DNA from: Bacteroidota bacterium
GTDB lineage: Bacteria; Bacteroidota; Ignavibacteria; UBA10030; UBA8401
DNA length: 64,000 bases
Direction of reading: 5' to 3'
Assembly: GCA_035506275.1 (NCBI GenBank)
Contig: DATJPT010000019.1
Span: forward strand, 186,001-250,000
Shown: positions 29,082 through 37,467 of the stretch, in pieces
How the letters are laid out: every line of letters starts with the position of its first letter
How positions within the stretch are numbered: position 1 is the first letter of the stretch
The notes under the pieces: generated by a model
What the model was told of the DNA's origin: nothing
The model's database searches: none
What the model saw: the letters and a program-made list of their open reading frames with translations, nothing else
Position numbers and translations under genes: made by a program

Positions 29082-30338
29082 TTATTTATCTGCTTCGCCC
29101 ATCACCGGGTCAATGCTGCCGATGATTGCCACCACATCGGAGATCATTCTCCCTTTTAACAGCAGCGGGAGCATTTGGAGATTCATGAATGAAGGGGAGC
29201 GGATCTTCAGCCGCCACGGATGTCCTTCCCCCTTGCTCTGAATATAGAACCCCAGCTCTCCCTTGGATCCCTCGACGGCATGATAGATCTCTCCGACCGG
29301 CGGATTGACGCCGAAGTTGATGATCATGAAGTCGTGGATCAGCTCCTCCATTTTTGTATAGATGCGTTCTTTTTGCGGCAGAACTTTCTTTGGTTCGAAC
29401 GCATGGACCGATCCCGCAGGAATTTTGTCGAGCGCTTGCTGGATGATCCGCAGGCTTTCCTTCATTTCGTTGATCCGGACATAGTACCGTGCGAGGCAGT
29501 CGCCGTCGGGGATGACCGGAACGTCAAAATCAAGCTCGTTGTAGACAAGGTACGGGTTTGAACGGCGGAGGTCATGGTCGACGCCCGAGCCCCGCAAATT
29601 CGGCCCGGAGAAACCCATCGCGATCGCCTGTTCACGCGTGATAACGCCGATGCCGTCGGTCCGCTCCACGAAAATTCTATTTCTATTGAGAAGACTTTCG
29701 CATTCTGCGAGGTTCGCGGGAAAACGGTTGACGAAATCCTGGATCGTCTCTTTCGTCTCGGCGGTCATATCCTGCGAGATGCCGCCGATGCGGGTGTAGC
29801 TGGTCGTAAAACGGGCGCCGGTCAGACTTTCGAAGATGTCGTAGAGTTTCTCCCGTTCCCGGAAGGTCCACATGAATACGGTCACTGCGCCGATGTCAAG
29901 CCCGAGGGCGCCCACGGCAAGAAGGTGGGATGAAATGCGCGCGAGTTCCGAAATGATGACACGGATGAACTGCGCGCGCCGCGGAGCCTCGATTCCAAGG
30001 AGTTTCTCCACGGCAAGTACATAGGCCGTATTATTCATCAACGGCGAAATGTAGTCGAGGCGGTCCGTATGAGGGATGAACTCATGGTAGCTGCAATTTT
30101 CCGCGAGCTTCTCGTATCCCCGGTGCAGGTATCCCAGCTCCGGAACCACCGCTGCCACAGTCTCCCCGTCAAGCTTGATCAGCAGCCGCAGCACGCCGTG
30201 GGTTGCGGGATGCTGCGGACCCATGTTGAGGATCATCTCATTCTCGAGCGGGTCGGTGAACTGGGCGCTCGTGTCCTTATCCTCCAGGGCATGGAGAAGC
30301 TTGCTCTTCTTACTCTCGGTTTCGTGCCCGCTGATCAT
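29082..30338 (-). CDS. nuoD: NADH-quinone oxidoreductase subunit D
   Basis: A 418-residue subunit that helps form the quinone-binding pocket of complex I. Family marks: MGPQHPATHGVLRLLIKLDGE (begins near residue 34), YLHRGYEKLAE, RAQFIRVIISELARISSHLL, and a C-terminal MLPLLLKGRMISDVVAIIGSIDPVMGEADK with the conserved DPVMGE Asp region. The first 30 residues are a polar extension. NuoC and NuoD are separate proteins here, not fused. The gap to nuoC is 11 bases. Confidence 0.97.
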   Translation of the reverse strand: MISGHETESKKSKLLHALEDKDTSAQFTDPLENEMILNMGPQHPATHGVLRLLIKLDGETVAAVVPELGYLHRGYEKLAENCSYHEFIPHTDRLDYISPLMNNTAYVLAVEKLLGIEAPRRAQFIRVIISELARISSHLLAVGALGLDIGAVTVFMWTFREREKLYDIFESLTGARFTTSYTRIGGISQDMTAETKETIQDFVNRFPANLAECESLLNRNRIFVERTDGIGVITREQAIAMGFSGPNLRGSGVDHDLRRSNPYLVYNELDFDVPVIPDGDCLARYYVRINEMKESLRIIQQALDKIPAGSVHAFEPKKVLPQKERIYTKMEELIHDFMIINFGVNPPVGEIYHAVEGSKGELGFYIQSKGEGHPWRLKIRSPSFMNLQMLPLLLKGRMISDVVAIIGSIDPVMGEADK

Positions 30339-30349
30339 GTTCTGTAAAT

Positions 30350-30832
30350 TTACTTTCTGGGTAGTGGGATTGAATCGGGGATGCCCATGAGGGGGAAGTC
30401 TTTTCTCAGAGGAAAATACTCAAACTCTTCAGGCATATACATCCTGCGGAGATCGTTATTCCCGTCAAAGACGATCCCGAACATGTCGAATGTTTCGCGC
30501 TCCGGCCATCCGGCACCAGGCCATACGGAGGTCACACTCGGCACGTGAAGATCCGTCTCGTCGGTAAAGACTTTAAGGCGCAATCGCTGCTTATGATGAA
30601 GAGAATAAAGGTTGTAAACGACTTCAAACCTGTTCTCCGGCGTGTAGGCGTCCGCTCCGCAAAGATCACTCAAATAATCGAATGCGCAGTCCTGGTCGTC
30701 CCGGAGAAAGAGACAAACGCTGACAAGTTCCTCCTTCTTAATAGAGAGGGTTGTCTCGTCCCGAAACACCTTTACTCCCAGAATACTCGAGGGAAACCGG
30801 CTCTTAATTTTTTCTACAATCGCTGAATCCAT
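30350..30832 (-). CDS. nuoC: NADH-quinone oxidoreductase subunit C
   Basis: A 160-residue subunit of the connecting arm of complex I (30-kDa subunit family). Marks: FDYLSDLCGAD, VVYNLYSLHHKQRLRLKVF, and the signature WPGAGWPERETFDMFGIVFDG with GMYMPE-type RRMYMPEEFEYFPLRKDFPL. Length is that of a short, unfused NuoC. A 96-base spacer separates it from nuoB; it holds a small GCCTG/CAGGC dyad and no clear promoter. Confidence 0.96.
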   Translation of the reverse strand: MDSAIVEKIKSRFPSSILGVKVFRDETTLSIKKEELVSVCLFLRDDQDCAFDYLSDLCGADAYTPENRFEVVYNLYSLHHKQRLRLKVFTDETDLHVPSVTSVWPGAGWPERETFDMFGIVFDGNNDLRRMYMPEEFEYFPLRKDFPLMGIPDSIPLPRK

Positions 30833-30928
30833 GCTCTATACAATAGTGGTAGCCTGATAACCAGGCGCGTAAATCAATGCACAAACTTCACCTCATTTGA
30901 CTCCTGACATCTGTTTCCTGAATTCTTC

Positions 30929-31459
30929 CTACACCCCGATCTGCAGCAGCCGTTGTTCCTTCCGTTCTTCGGCAACGGTCATCGGAGTGCTTCTGCTCTC
31001 TCCGCGGCCGATCTTTTCCTGGATCATCATGATGGCATGCAGGAGGTTGTCGGGGCGGGGAGGGCATCCGGCGACGTAGACGTCAACAGGAACGAACTGG
31101 TCGATTCCCTGGACCACGGAGTACGTCCGGTACATCCCGCCGGTCGAAGTGCAAACTCCCATCGCAATGACCCACTTCGGGTCGGGCATTTGGTCGTAGA
31201 TTTTCCGGACGACTTTGGCCATCTTGTATGTAGTGGTTCCCGCTACGATCAGCAAATCGCACTGGCGCGGCGAGAAGCGCATCACCTCGGAGCCGAATCG
31301 CGACGCATCGAACCGCGGGTCGACGAGCGCCATCATCTCGATGCCGCAGCAGGAGATCCCGAGCGGCATCGGCCAGACAGAATTTTTTCTGCACCAGTTG
31401 ATGGCCGCGTCAATTCTCGTCGTGATGATACTGTCGCCTAAAGCGTGTTCTAATCCCAT
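30929..31459 (-). CDS. nuoB: NADH-quinone oxidoreductase subunit B
   Basis: A 176-residue subunit holding the [4Fe-4S] N2 cluster next to the quinone site. Cluster ligands: the paired Cys in [23 protein letters not shown] and [15 protein letters not shown]. The frame is open to 31570, but the ATG at 31459 gives the standard NuoB start ([17 protein letters not shown]) and overlaps the nuoA stop by 10 bases, which suggests translational coupling. The longer reading would duplicate the nuoA 3' end out of frame. Confidence 0.97.
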   Translation of the reverse strand: MGLEHALGDSIITTRIDAAINWCRKNSVWPMPLGISCCGIEMMALVDPRFDASRFGSEVMRFSPRQCDLLIVAGTTTYKMAKVVRKIYDQMPDPKWVIAMGVCTSTGGMYRTYSVVQGIDQFVPVDVYVAGCPPRPDNLLHAIMMIQEKIGRGESRSTPMTVAEERKEQRLLQIGV

Positions 31460-31806
31460 TTCAACGCACCCTTCTTCAAGATATACAGATACCCGATCAG
31501 CAATGTCGCGATGAAAATCACCATCTCTATATATCCAAACAATCCAAGGGCCCGAAAGTTCACCGCCCATGGATAGAGAAAGATGACCTCGATGTCAAAC
31601 AAGATAAAGAGGACGGCAACCATGTAGTACTTTACGGAAAATCGTTCACGGGCGGATCGGACCGGCTCCACGCCGCTTTCGTACGTCGAAGTTTTTTCAT
31701 CGTTCGGGCGATGCGGACCGAGCCACTGGTGTAATTTCAGAAGAACGATGCCGAGGGTCAGCCCTGCCGCCAGCATAAGAATAACGGGAATATACGATGT
31801 CATCAT
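31450..31806 (-). CDS. nuoA: NADH-quinone oxidoreductase subunit A
   Basis: A 118-residue membrane subunit with three helices (about 5-25, 62-82 and 90-110). The conserved loop between helices 1 and 2 has the [28 protein letters not shown] sequence, including the ESGVEP motif that contacts the quinone channel. [12 protein letters not shown] is in helix 2. It is the first gene of nuoABCDEF, starts with a pair of adjacent ATG codons, and is driven by a near-consensus promoter. Confidence 0.97.
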   Translation of the reverse strand: MMTSYIPVILMLAAGLTLGIVLLKLHQWLGPHRPNDEKTSTYESGVEPVRSARERFSVKYYMVAVLFILFDIEVIFLYPWAVNFRALGLFGYIEMVIFIATLLIGYLYILKKGALKWD

Positions 31807-31839
31807 AGGGGAAAAGGCGTGTCTTATCTTTATGGATGA

Positions 31840-31868
31840 AAATTATTAAAAAAATGGGGCAAAGTCAA
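31840..31868 (-). promoter_or_regulatory. Sigma70 promoter of nuoABCDEF
   Basis: On the minus strand: TTGACT (31868-31863), 17-base spacer, TAATTT (31845-31840). The predicted RNA start near 31833 leaves a leader of about 27 bases. Confidence 0.65.
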
Positions 31869-32233
31869 TGAGGGGATCGCGCACACTTTTTCTCTCTGAG
31901 TCGCAATAAAGAGAAGTGAGTAATCTTGATAACGGTGTGATTTTTTTTAGAGTAATATTTCTTATCCTGACGTCATGCGAAAAAGTATTACGATATTCCT
32001 GTGTGCGTGAAGATGTTTTGAGGTCGGAAAATCCATTGATCGAAATTTATCCCCTGTATTTCCACAAGATTATTTTATTGTTAAGACCTCAACCGATATT
32101 CGCGAATTTTTATTTTGAACTTGTATGGTAATGGTCATAACGGCAATAAGTGTATTCGGTCAAACTTCCCGCCGCGCCCAATGAGTAGTGTCAAGCCATA
32201 TTTTTCTTTCCAATATTATTTCTCATTTTTTAC
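31869..32233. other. AT-rich intergenic region between nuoA and nrdJ
   Basis: About 365 bases, clearly richer in A and T than the coding DNA. Short open frames occur but have no coding character or ribosome site. I see no NrdR box pair and no tRNA. The promoters of the two divergent operons flank it, so it probably holds regulatory sites I cannot identify. Confidence 0.5.
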
Positions 32234-32262
32234 TTGACTTGTATTCGTTAACCGGCTATATT
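32234..32262 (+). promoter_or_regulatory. Sigma70 promoter of nrdJ
   Basis: TTGACT (32234-32239), 17-base spacer, TATATT (32257-32262). The predicted start near 32269 gives a long leader of about 180 bases. Confidence 0.7.
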
Positions 32263-32447
32263 CACAACCAGTTAGCTATTGATTTCCCCCCAGCTATTGT
32301 TCATCCGAAAATAAGAGGTTCCCAAGAGTTGAAAATCCCGCTCGTTTACGGCGGGAAGTTAATTATTTGAACGGGGGATGCAACGCTTTTTCCCGGCAGG
32401 CAATTCACCTTACATCGATATTATCAAGATCAGAGAGGAAGTTAGAA
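32263..32447 (+). promoter_or_regulatory. Long 5' leader of nrdJ with a stem-loop
   Basis: The leader has a 6-bp stem TCCCGC (32336-32341) / GCGGGA (32351-32356) with a 9-base loop, and further G- and C-runs downstream (GGGGG near 32373, CCCGG near 32393) that could pair. Leader length and the AdoCbl need of the enzyme invite a riboswitch, but I do not find the conserved B12 box. An AGGAA site precedes the ATG. Confidence 0.35.
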
Positions 32448-35186
32448 ATGGCAGAAAAAGAAACGGCAGTCGCTGACCAGAAGAGGGGAAGTACGCGCAC
32501 AGCAGGTGTTGCTGCTTCGGTCGGGCTTTCAGTCCAGCGGTATTTTACGAAGCCGGGTGTTCATCCCTTTGATGAGATCGAATGGGAACTGCGGACAGCT
32601 GTCATTTCTAACGAGAAAGGGGAGAAGATCTTCGAGCAAAAGAATGTTGAAATTCCGAAGTCATGGTCGATGACCGCGACCAACGTCGTCGTATCGAAAT
32701 ATTTTCACGGCTTGATCGGCACTCCCGAACGGGAAAGCAGCGTGCGGCAGCTTGTGGACCGTGTGGCGAAAACGACGACCACATGGGGACGCAAAGGGAA
32801 ATACTTTGCGTCCGAAGAGGATGCCGAGGTCTTCTATCATGAGTTGTCATTCCTGCTTGTCAACCAGTACATGGCATTCAACAGCCCCGTGTGGTTCAAT
32901 GTTGGCGTCGAAGAAAGGCCGCAGTGTTCGGCGTGCTTCATTAATTCGGTGCAGGATACCATGGATTCGATCCTCGAACTTGCCCGCACCGAAGGGAGAC
33001 TCTTCAAGTTCGGATCGGGAACGGGTTCCAATCTTTCGACCCTCCGTTCTTCGCGCGAACATCTGTCTGGAGGCGGCACGGCCTCGGGCCCCGTTTCATT
33101 TATGAAAGGATTCGATGCGTTTGCCGGCGTCATTAAGTCGGGGGGGAAAACACGCCGTGCGGCAAAGATGGTGATTCTGAATGCGGACCATCCGGACATC
33201 GTCGAGTTCATCAATTGCAAGGCGGAGGAGGAGAAGAAAGCGTGGGCGCTGATCGAATCGGGATACGACGGCGGGTTCAACGTGCCGGGCGGAGCGTACG
33301 ACTCGATCTCATACCAGAATGCGAACCACTCCGTCCGCGTGACCGATGAGTTCATGAAAGCGGCTCTCGAAGATAAAGAGTGGGCGACGAAGGCCGTCCG
33401 CGGCGGTAAGACGATGGACACGTTCCGTGCCCGCGACCTGCTGCGGCAGATGGCAGAGGCAGCTTGGCTCTGCGGCGATCCTGGGATGCAGTACGACACG
33501 ACGGTCAATAACTGGCATACATCATCCGCGACCGCGCGCATCAACTCGTCGAACCCGTGCAGCGAGTACATGTATCTCGACGATTCCGCGTGCAACCTTG
33601 CATCGCTCAATCTTATGAAGTTCAGAAAGAACGACGGCGAGTTCGACATCGAGTCGTTCAAGCGCGCCGTCGATATTACCATTACGGCGCAGGAGATCTT
33701 TGTCGGCAACGCAAGCTATCCGACCCCGGCGATTGAAAAGAACAGCCACGATTTTCGTCCCCTCGGCCTCGGCTACGCAAACCTCGGCGCATTGCTGATG
33801 GCGCGCGGACTCGCCTACGACAGCGACGCCGGCCGTGAGTATGCCGCAGCCGTGACGTCGCTCATGTGCGGAGAAGCGTATAAGCAATCTGCACTCATCG
33901 CAAAGGAGATCGGGGCGTTCAGAGGTTTTGCGCCGAATCGCGAGCCGATGCTGAGCGTGATGACCAAGCACAGTCTGTACGCCGACAAGATCAGCGACGG
34001 CTACGTTCCGGCCGAATTGCTCTCCGCTTCCGGCGAAGTATGGAAAGAGGCGATCGCCCTCGGCAAAGAATACGGCTATCGCAACGGTCAGGCCACGGTT
34101 CTCGCGCCGACGGGAACAATCGGGTTCATGATGGATTGCGACACCACTGGCGTCGAACCCGACATCGCACTCGTGAAATACAAGAAATTGGTCGGCGGCG
34201 GACTGATGAAGATCGTCAACCAGACCGTGCCGGAAGCGCTCAGAAAACTCGGCTACGACAGCGAGCAGATCGAACATATCATCAAGTACATCGAAAAGAA
34301 CGACACCATCGAGGGGGCTCCGTATTTAAAAGAAGATCATCTCCCGGTCTTCGATTGCGCATTCAAGCCTGCTAAAGGAGAACGTTCCATCCAGTATATG
34401 GGACATATCAAGATGATGGCGGCGGTCCAGCCCTTCCTGTCGGGTGCGATCTCAAAAACGGTCAACATGCCGAACGAGATAACGCCGGACGAGATCATGC
34501 AGGCCTACATCGAGGCATGGAAGCTCGGGTTGAAGGCGATTGCGGTCTACCGTGACGGCTGCAAGCGGACACAACCCCTCAGCACTTCCCTTGAAAAGAG
34601 CGACAAGCCGAAAGCCCGTCCGGCCCGCCGGCGGCTTCCCGACGAACGTCAGGCCATTACGCATAAATTCAGCATCGCCGGACACGAAGGCTATATTACG
34701 GTCGGTTTGTATGAAGACGACACGCCGGGCGAGGTGTTCATCACGATGTCGAAAGAGGGCTCAACGATCTCCGGCATTATGGATGCCCTGGCGACGTCGG
34801 TTTCTCTTGCGCTGCAGTACGGCGTTCCGCTGAAGGTGTTGACGGACAAGTTCACACATATGCGGTTCGAGCCCTCCGGCTTCACGAACAACAAAGACAT
34901 TCCGATCGCAAAGTCGATTTGCGATTACATCTTCCGCTGGCTCGGCATGAAATTCCTGCCGAAGGAAGAACAGCCCTCCTTGACCGTCGTTGCGGAAACC
35001 AAGCCGTTGGAAAAGACCGACGCAAAGCAGGAGTTGAAAAGGGCGTCAGCGATAGAGTCGAACGAAAAAGTCATCTTCCAGACGCAGGCGGATGCCCCAC
35101 CGTGCTCCGAATGCGGAAGCATTATGATCCGGTCGGGAAGCTGCTACAAATGCCTCCAGTGCGGCTCGACGAGCGGATGTTCTTGA
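32448..35186 (+). CDS. nrdJ: Vitamin B12-dependent (class II) ribonucleotide reductase NrdJ
   Basis: A 912-residue enzyme that reduces ribonucleotides to deoxyribonucleotides with adenosylcobalamin, with or without oxygen. The barrel shows FNSPVWFN, CSACFINSV, GSGTGSNLSTLRS, the active-site loop NSSNPCSEYMYLDD (Cys near residue 371), and TGTIGFMMDCDTTGVEPD. There is no N-terminal ATP cone. The C-terminus ends with a Cys-rich zinc-ribbon-like tail (CSECGSIM, CYKCLQCGSTSGC) that shuttles reducing power. The frame is open to 32367 but the ATG at 32448 has a ribosome site. It is followed by a hairpin at 35214. Confidence 0.97.
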   Translation: MAEKETAVADQKRGSTRTAGVAASVGLSVQRYFTKPGVHPFDEIEWELRTAVISNEKGEKIFEQKNVEIPKSWSMTATNVVVSKYFHGLIGTPERESSVRQLVDRVAKTTTTWGRKGKYFASEEDAEVFYHELSFLLVNQYMAFNSPVWFNVGVEERPQCSACFINSVQDTMDSILELARTEGRLFKFGSGTGSNLSTLRSSREHLSGGGTASGPVSFMKGFDAFAGVIKSGGKTRRAAKMVILNADHPDIVEFINCKAEEEKKAWALIESGYDGGFNVPGGAYDSISYQNANHSVRVTDEFMKAALEDKEWATKAVRGGKTMDTFRARDLLRQMAEAAWLCGDPGMQYDTTVNNWHTSSATARINSSNPCSEYMYLDDSACNLASLNLMKFRKNDGEFDIESFKRAVDITITAQEIFVGNASYPTPAIEKNSHDFRPLGLGYANLGALLMARGLAYDSDAGREYAAAVTSLMCGEAYKQSALIAKEIGAFRGFAPNREPMLSVMTKHSLYADKISDGYVPAELLSASGEVWKEAIALGKEYGYRNGQATVLAPTGTIGFMMDCDTTGVEPDIALVKYKKLVGGGLMKIVNQTVPEALRKLGYDSEQIEHIIKYIEKNDTIEGAPYLKEDHLPVFDCAFKPAKGERSIQYMGHIKMMAAVQPFLSGAISKTVNMPNEITPDEIMQAYIEAWKLGLKAIAVYRDGCKRTQPLSTSLEKSDKPKARPARRRLPDERQAITHKFSIAGHEGYITVGLYEDDTPGEVFITMSKEGSTISGIMDALATSVSLALQYGVPLKVLTDKFTHMRFEPSGFTNNKDIPIAKSICDYIFRWLGMKFLPKEEQPSLTVVAETKPLEKTDAKQELKRASAIESNEKVIFQTQADAPPCSECGSIMIRSGSCYKCLQCGSTSGCS

Positions 35187-35213
35187 CATCGACAGACGAC
35201 CGGTGAATATGCG

Positions 35214-35245
35214 AAGAACGCCGATGAATGCTCGTCGGCGTTCTT
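35214..35245 (+). terminator. Hairpin after nrdJ
   Basis: An 11-bp perfect stem AAGAACGCCGA / TCGGCGTTCTT with a 10-base loop, 27 bases after the nrdJ stop. The following T content is modest (TTCTTTGTTG), so it is a fair terminator candidate. Confidence 0.65.
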
Positions 35246-35262
35246 TGTTGTACCGCCTCCCC

Positions 35263-35291
35263 TTGAAAATCACCCATTTTTTTTGCATACT
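35263..35291 (+). promoter_or_regulatory. Candidate promoter of the his operon
   Basis: TTGAAA (35263-35268), 17-base spacer ending in TG, CATACT (35286-35291). The predicted RNA start is about 35298, right at the next hairpin. Confidence 0.5.
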
Positions 35292-35298
35292 GGCTCAT

Positions 35299-35327
35299 GG
35301 ACGTTCAGACGAACGTCCTTATTTTTT
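35299..35327 (+). terminator. Terminator-like hairpin in the hisB leader
   Basis: GGACGTTC, loop AGAC, GAACGTCC, then TTATTTTTT. A compact 8-bp stem and T run make a good intrinsic terminator. It lies between the candidate his promoter and the hisB ATG at 35346, so it is either a second terminator for nrdJ or an attenuator of the his operon. Confidence 0.65.
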
Positions 35328-35345
35328 CTTCTAGAAAAGAGCCTT

Positions 35346-35930
35346 ATGCGAAGCGCAACTATCCAACGAAAGACCAAGGAGACGAACATCTCCGTCAGCC
35401 TGCGCATCGACGGAAGCGGAAAATACACCGTCTCGACCGGCATCGGATTTCTCGACCACATGATGGAGCTGTTCGCCCGGCACGGGATGTTCGATATTCA
35501 ATTGAAATGCAAAGGGGATTTGCACGTCGACGATCACCACACAACGGAGGACGTCGCGATCGCGCTCGGCCAGGCGTTCGGCAAGGCGTTAAAGGAACGG
35601 GCCGGCATTGCCCGATACGGCTCCTCGTACGTGCCGATGGACGAATCACTGGCGCGCTGTGTCGTCGATCTCGGCGGCCGTTCGGCGCTGGTCTTTAAGG
35701 CGGAGTTCAACAGAAAAACTGTCGGCGATCTGTCCACGGAAATGATCAGGCATTTCTTCCAGTCGTTTGCCGAGAATATCAAGGCAAACATCCACGTCGA
35801 GGTTCTCTACGGCTCGAACACGCACCATAAGATCGAAGCCATGTTCAAATCCCTCGCCCGCGCACTGCGGGCTGCATGCGAACGAGATGCAAGAGTAAAA
35901 GGAGTACTATCCACGAAAGGAAAACTGTGA
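35346..35930 (+). CDS. hisB: Imidazoleglycerol-phosphate dehydratase HisB
   Basis: A 194-residue monofunctional dehydratase (no phosphatase domain) for step 6 of histidine synthesis. The Mn-binding His/Glu motifs are clear: GFLDHMMELFARHG, HVDDHHTTEDVAIALGQA and a C-terminal GSNTHHKIEAMFKSLARALR. The frame extends upstream, but the ATG at 35346 gives the usual start (MRSATIQRKTKET). It is first of hisB-hisH-hisA-hisF-hisI; hisG, hisD, hisC and hisE are not in the window. Confidence 0.97.
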   Translation: MRSATIQRKTKETNISVSLRIDGSGKYTVSTGIGFLDHMMELFARHGMFDIQLKCKGDLHVDDHHTTEDVAIALGQAFGKALKERAGIARYGSSYVPMDESLARCVVDLGGRSALVFKAEFNRKTVGDLSTEMIRHFFQSFAENIKANIHVEVLYGSNTHHKIEAMFKSLARALRAACERDARVKGVLSTKGKL

Positions 35931-36036
35931 TCAGTGCTCAGTTATCAGTGAACAGTAATCAGCGCAAGTCTTATATTTTTCCGAACTGATAAGCCCTTTT
36001 TACTGTTCATTGTTGACCGTTCACTGCTCACTGAAC
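35929..36036 (+). repeat. Inverted ATGAACA-type repeat in the hisB-hisH spacer
   Basis: Left part (35929-35962) has TCAGTGCTCAGTTATCAGTG and AACAGTAATCAG; right part (36001-36035) has TACTGTTCATTGTTGACCG and TTCACTGCTCACTGAAC. The two are roughly reverse complementary around a 38-base centre. The right arm ends directly at the hisH ATG. Confidence 0.65.
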
Positions 36037-36037
36037 C

Positions 36038-36634
36038 ATGATTGGCATCATCGACTACAAACTCAACAACCTCCGTTCTGTCCAGAAAGCATTCGAGAAG
36101 GTCGGTGCGCCGGCGTTCATCTCGAGCGATGCGAAGGAACTTTCCCGCGCGGACAAACTTGTCCTGCCGGGGGTCGGCGCCTTCGGCCAGGCGATGGAGA
36201 ACATCAAAGCACTTGGGTTCGACGAATTGATTTGCTCGGGTGCAAAAGCCGGGAAGCCGCTGATCGGGATCTGCCTTGGAATGCAGCTCTTGTTCACCCG
36301 CAGCTCCGAAAACGGCATGCACGACGGGTTGAACCTCATTGCCGGCGATGTGCAGCTTTTTCCGAACACGGTAAAAGTCCCGCACATCGGCTGGAACCAG
36401 ATGGAAATACAGCGTCCGTCGAAAATTCTGGCTTCGGTCATTGACAAGAGTTTTGTCTATTTTGTCCATTCGTATTATGCGCAGCCGAAGGAGACGGTGA
36501 CGTTGACGACGACAGAATACGGTTTCCATTTTACGTCCGTCGTGCAAAAAGAGCTGATCTTCGGCATCCAATTCCATCCGGAGAAAAGCCAGACAGCCGG
36601 ACTCCAGATGTTGAAGAACTTTTCCGAATTGTAA
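36038..36634 (+). CDS. hisH: Imidazole glycerol phosphate synthase subunit HisH
   Basis: A 198-residue class I glutamine amidotransferase that supplies ammonia to HisF. The catalytic Cys is in IGICLGMQLLF (near residue 79) and the His-Glu pair in FGIQFHPEKSQ (near 180). The oxyanion and interface region PGVGAFGQAM is near residue 46. Length is normal. It is followed by hisA after 3 bases. Confidence 0.97.
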   Translation: MIGIIDYKLNNLRSVQKAFEKVGAPAFISSDAKELSRADKLVLPGVGAFGQAMENIKALGFDELICSGAKAGKPLIGICLGMQLLFTRSSENGMHDGLNLIAGDVQLFPNTVKVPHIGWNQMEIQRPSKILASVIDKSFVYFVHSYYAQPKETVTLTTTEYGFHFTSVVQKELIFGIQFHPEKSQTAGLQMLKNFSEL

Positions 36635-36637
36635 GCG

Positions 36638-37402
36638 ATGATCTTAATCCTTCCCGCTATCGACATTAAGGACGGAAAGTGCGTACGGCTGGTGCAGGGG
36701 GAACCGGGTACGGAGAAGATCTATTCCGACGACCCCGCAAAAATGGCGATCCTGTGGCGGGGGGAAAACGCGAAGACGCTCCACGTCGTCGACCTTGACG
36801 GGGCGTTCGAAGGACAGTTGAAGAACCTCGAGGCGATAAGAAAAATTGTCGATGCGGTGGACATCCCGGTCCAACTGGGAGGGGGCATCCGGCGGTATGA
36901 GGAAATTCGAGAGCTTTTCGAGATAGGCGTGTATCGCGTCGTTTTGGGGACCGCTGCGATCGAAGACCCCGAGCTTGTTCGGCGTGTGATACAGGATTTT
37001 GGGGCGAGAAAAATCGCCGTCGGCATCGATGCCAGGAACGGCGTCGTAATGACAAAAGGATGGCAGCACGATTCCGGCGTCGATGCAATTTCGCTTGCGC
37101 TAAAGATGAAAGAGCTCGGCGTTTTCAGGATCGTCTATACCGACATCGCCAGGGACGGAATGCTGACGGGGCCGAATTTCGACGCGATCAAGGAGATGGC
37201 CGAGAAAACGGAGCTCAAGATCACCGCGTCGGGAGGAATTTCCGGCTTCAAGGATCTGATACGGATGCAGGAGCTGGAGAAATTCGGCGTCGATTCCGTC
37301 ATCGTCGGCAAGGCGCTGTATGAAAATAAATTTCCGTGCCAGGCGCTTTGGCGGCTGAACGAGAAGGTGCTCGACGACCTCGGACCGACGAGGAGGATCT
37401 GA
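36638..37402 (+). CDS. hisA: ProFAR isomerase HisA
   Basis: A 254-residue TIM barrel that isomerises the aminoaldose ProFAR to the aminoketose PRFAR in step 4 of histidine synthesis. It begins with the catalytic Asp in LILPAIDIKDGKCVRL; the second catalytic Asp is in IVYTDIARDGMLTGPN. Phosphate sites are QLGGGIRRYEE and TASGGISGFKD. About 10 residues longer at the C-terminus than usual. Three bases from hisH; a repeat-filled spacer follows before hisF. Confidence 0.97.
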   Translation: MILILPAIDIKDGKCVRLVQGEPGTEKIYSDDPAKMAILWRGENAKTLHVVDLDGAFEGQLKNLEAIRKIVDAVDIPVQLGGGIRRYEEIRELFEIGVYRVVLGTAAIEDPELVRRVIQDFGARKIAVGIDARNGVVMTKGWQHDSGVDAISLALKMKELGVFRIVYTDIARDGMLTGPNFDAIKEMAEKTELKITASGGISGFKDLIRMQELEKFGVDSVIVGKALYENKFPCQALWRLNEKVLDDLGPTRRI

Positions 37403-37403
37403 G

Positions 37404-37466
37404 CAACCAACAATGAACAATCAACAGTGATCGGGTGAGCCGTTCATTGAAGATGGCAGATTGAAC
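37404..37466 (+). repeat. ATGAACA-type repeat in the hisA-hisF spacer
   Basis: The left part reads CAACAATGAACAATCAACAG and the right part CCGTTCATTGAAGATGGCAG, partly reverse complementary. It fills the 65-base gap. Confidence 0.6.
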
Positions 37467-37467
37467 T

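Noticed and set aside
31916..32131. Possible small gene (71 residues) in the nuoA-nrdJ spacer
   Set aside because: AT-rich, no ribosome site, low-complexity Phe/Ile/Leu-rich product, and lies where regulatory DNA is expected.
32263..32447. Cobalamin riboswitch before nrdJ
   Set aside because: The leader is long enough, but the conserved B12 box and the GCCACTG-like core could not be found. Kept only as a finding to test.
35283..35345. Histidine-rich leader peptide for the his operon
   Set aside because: The open frame leading into hisB encodes no run of His codons.
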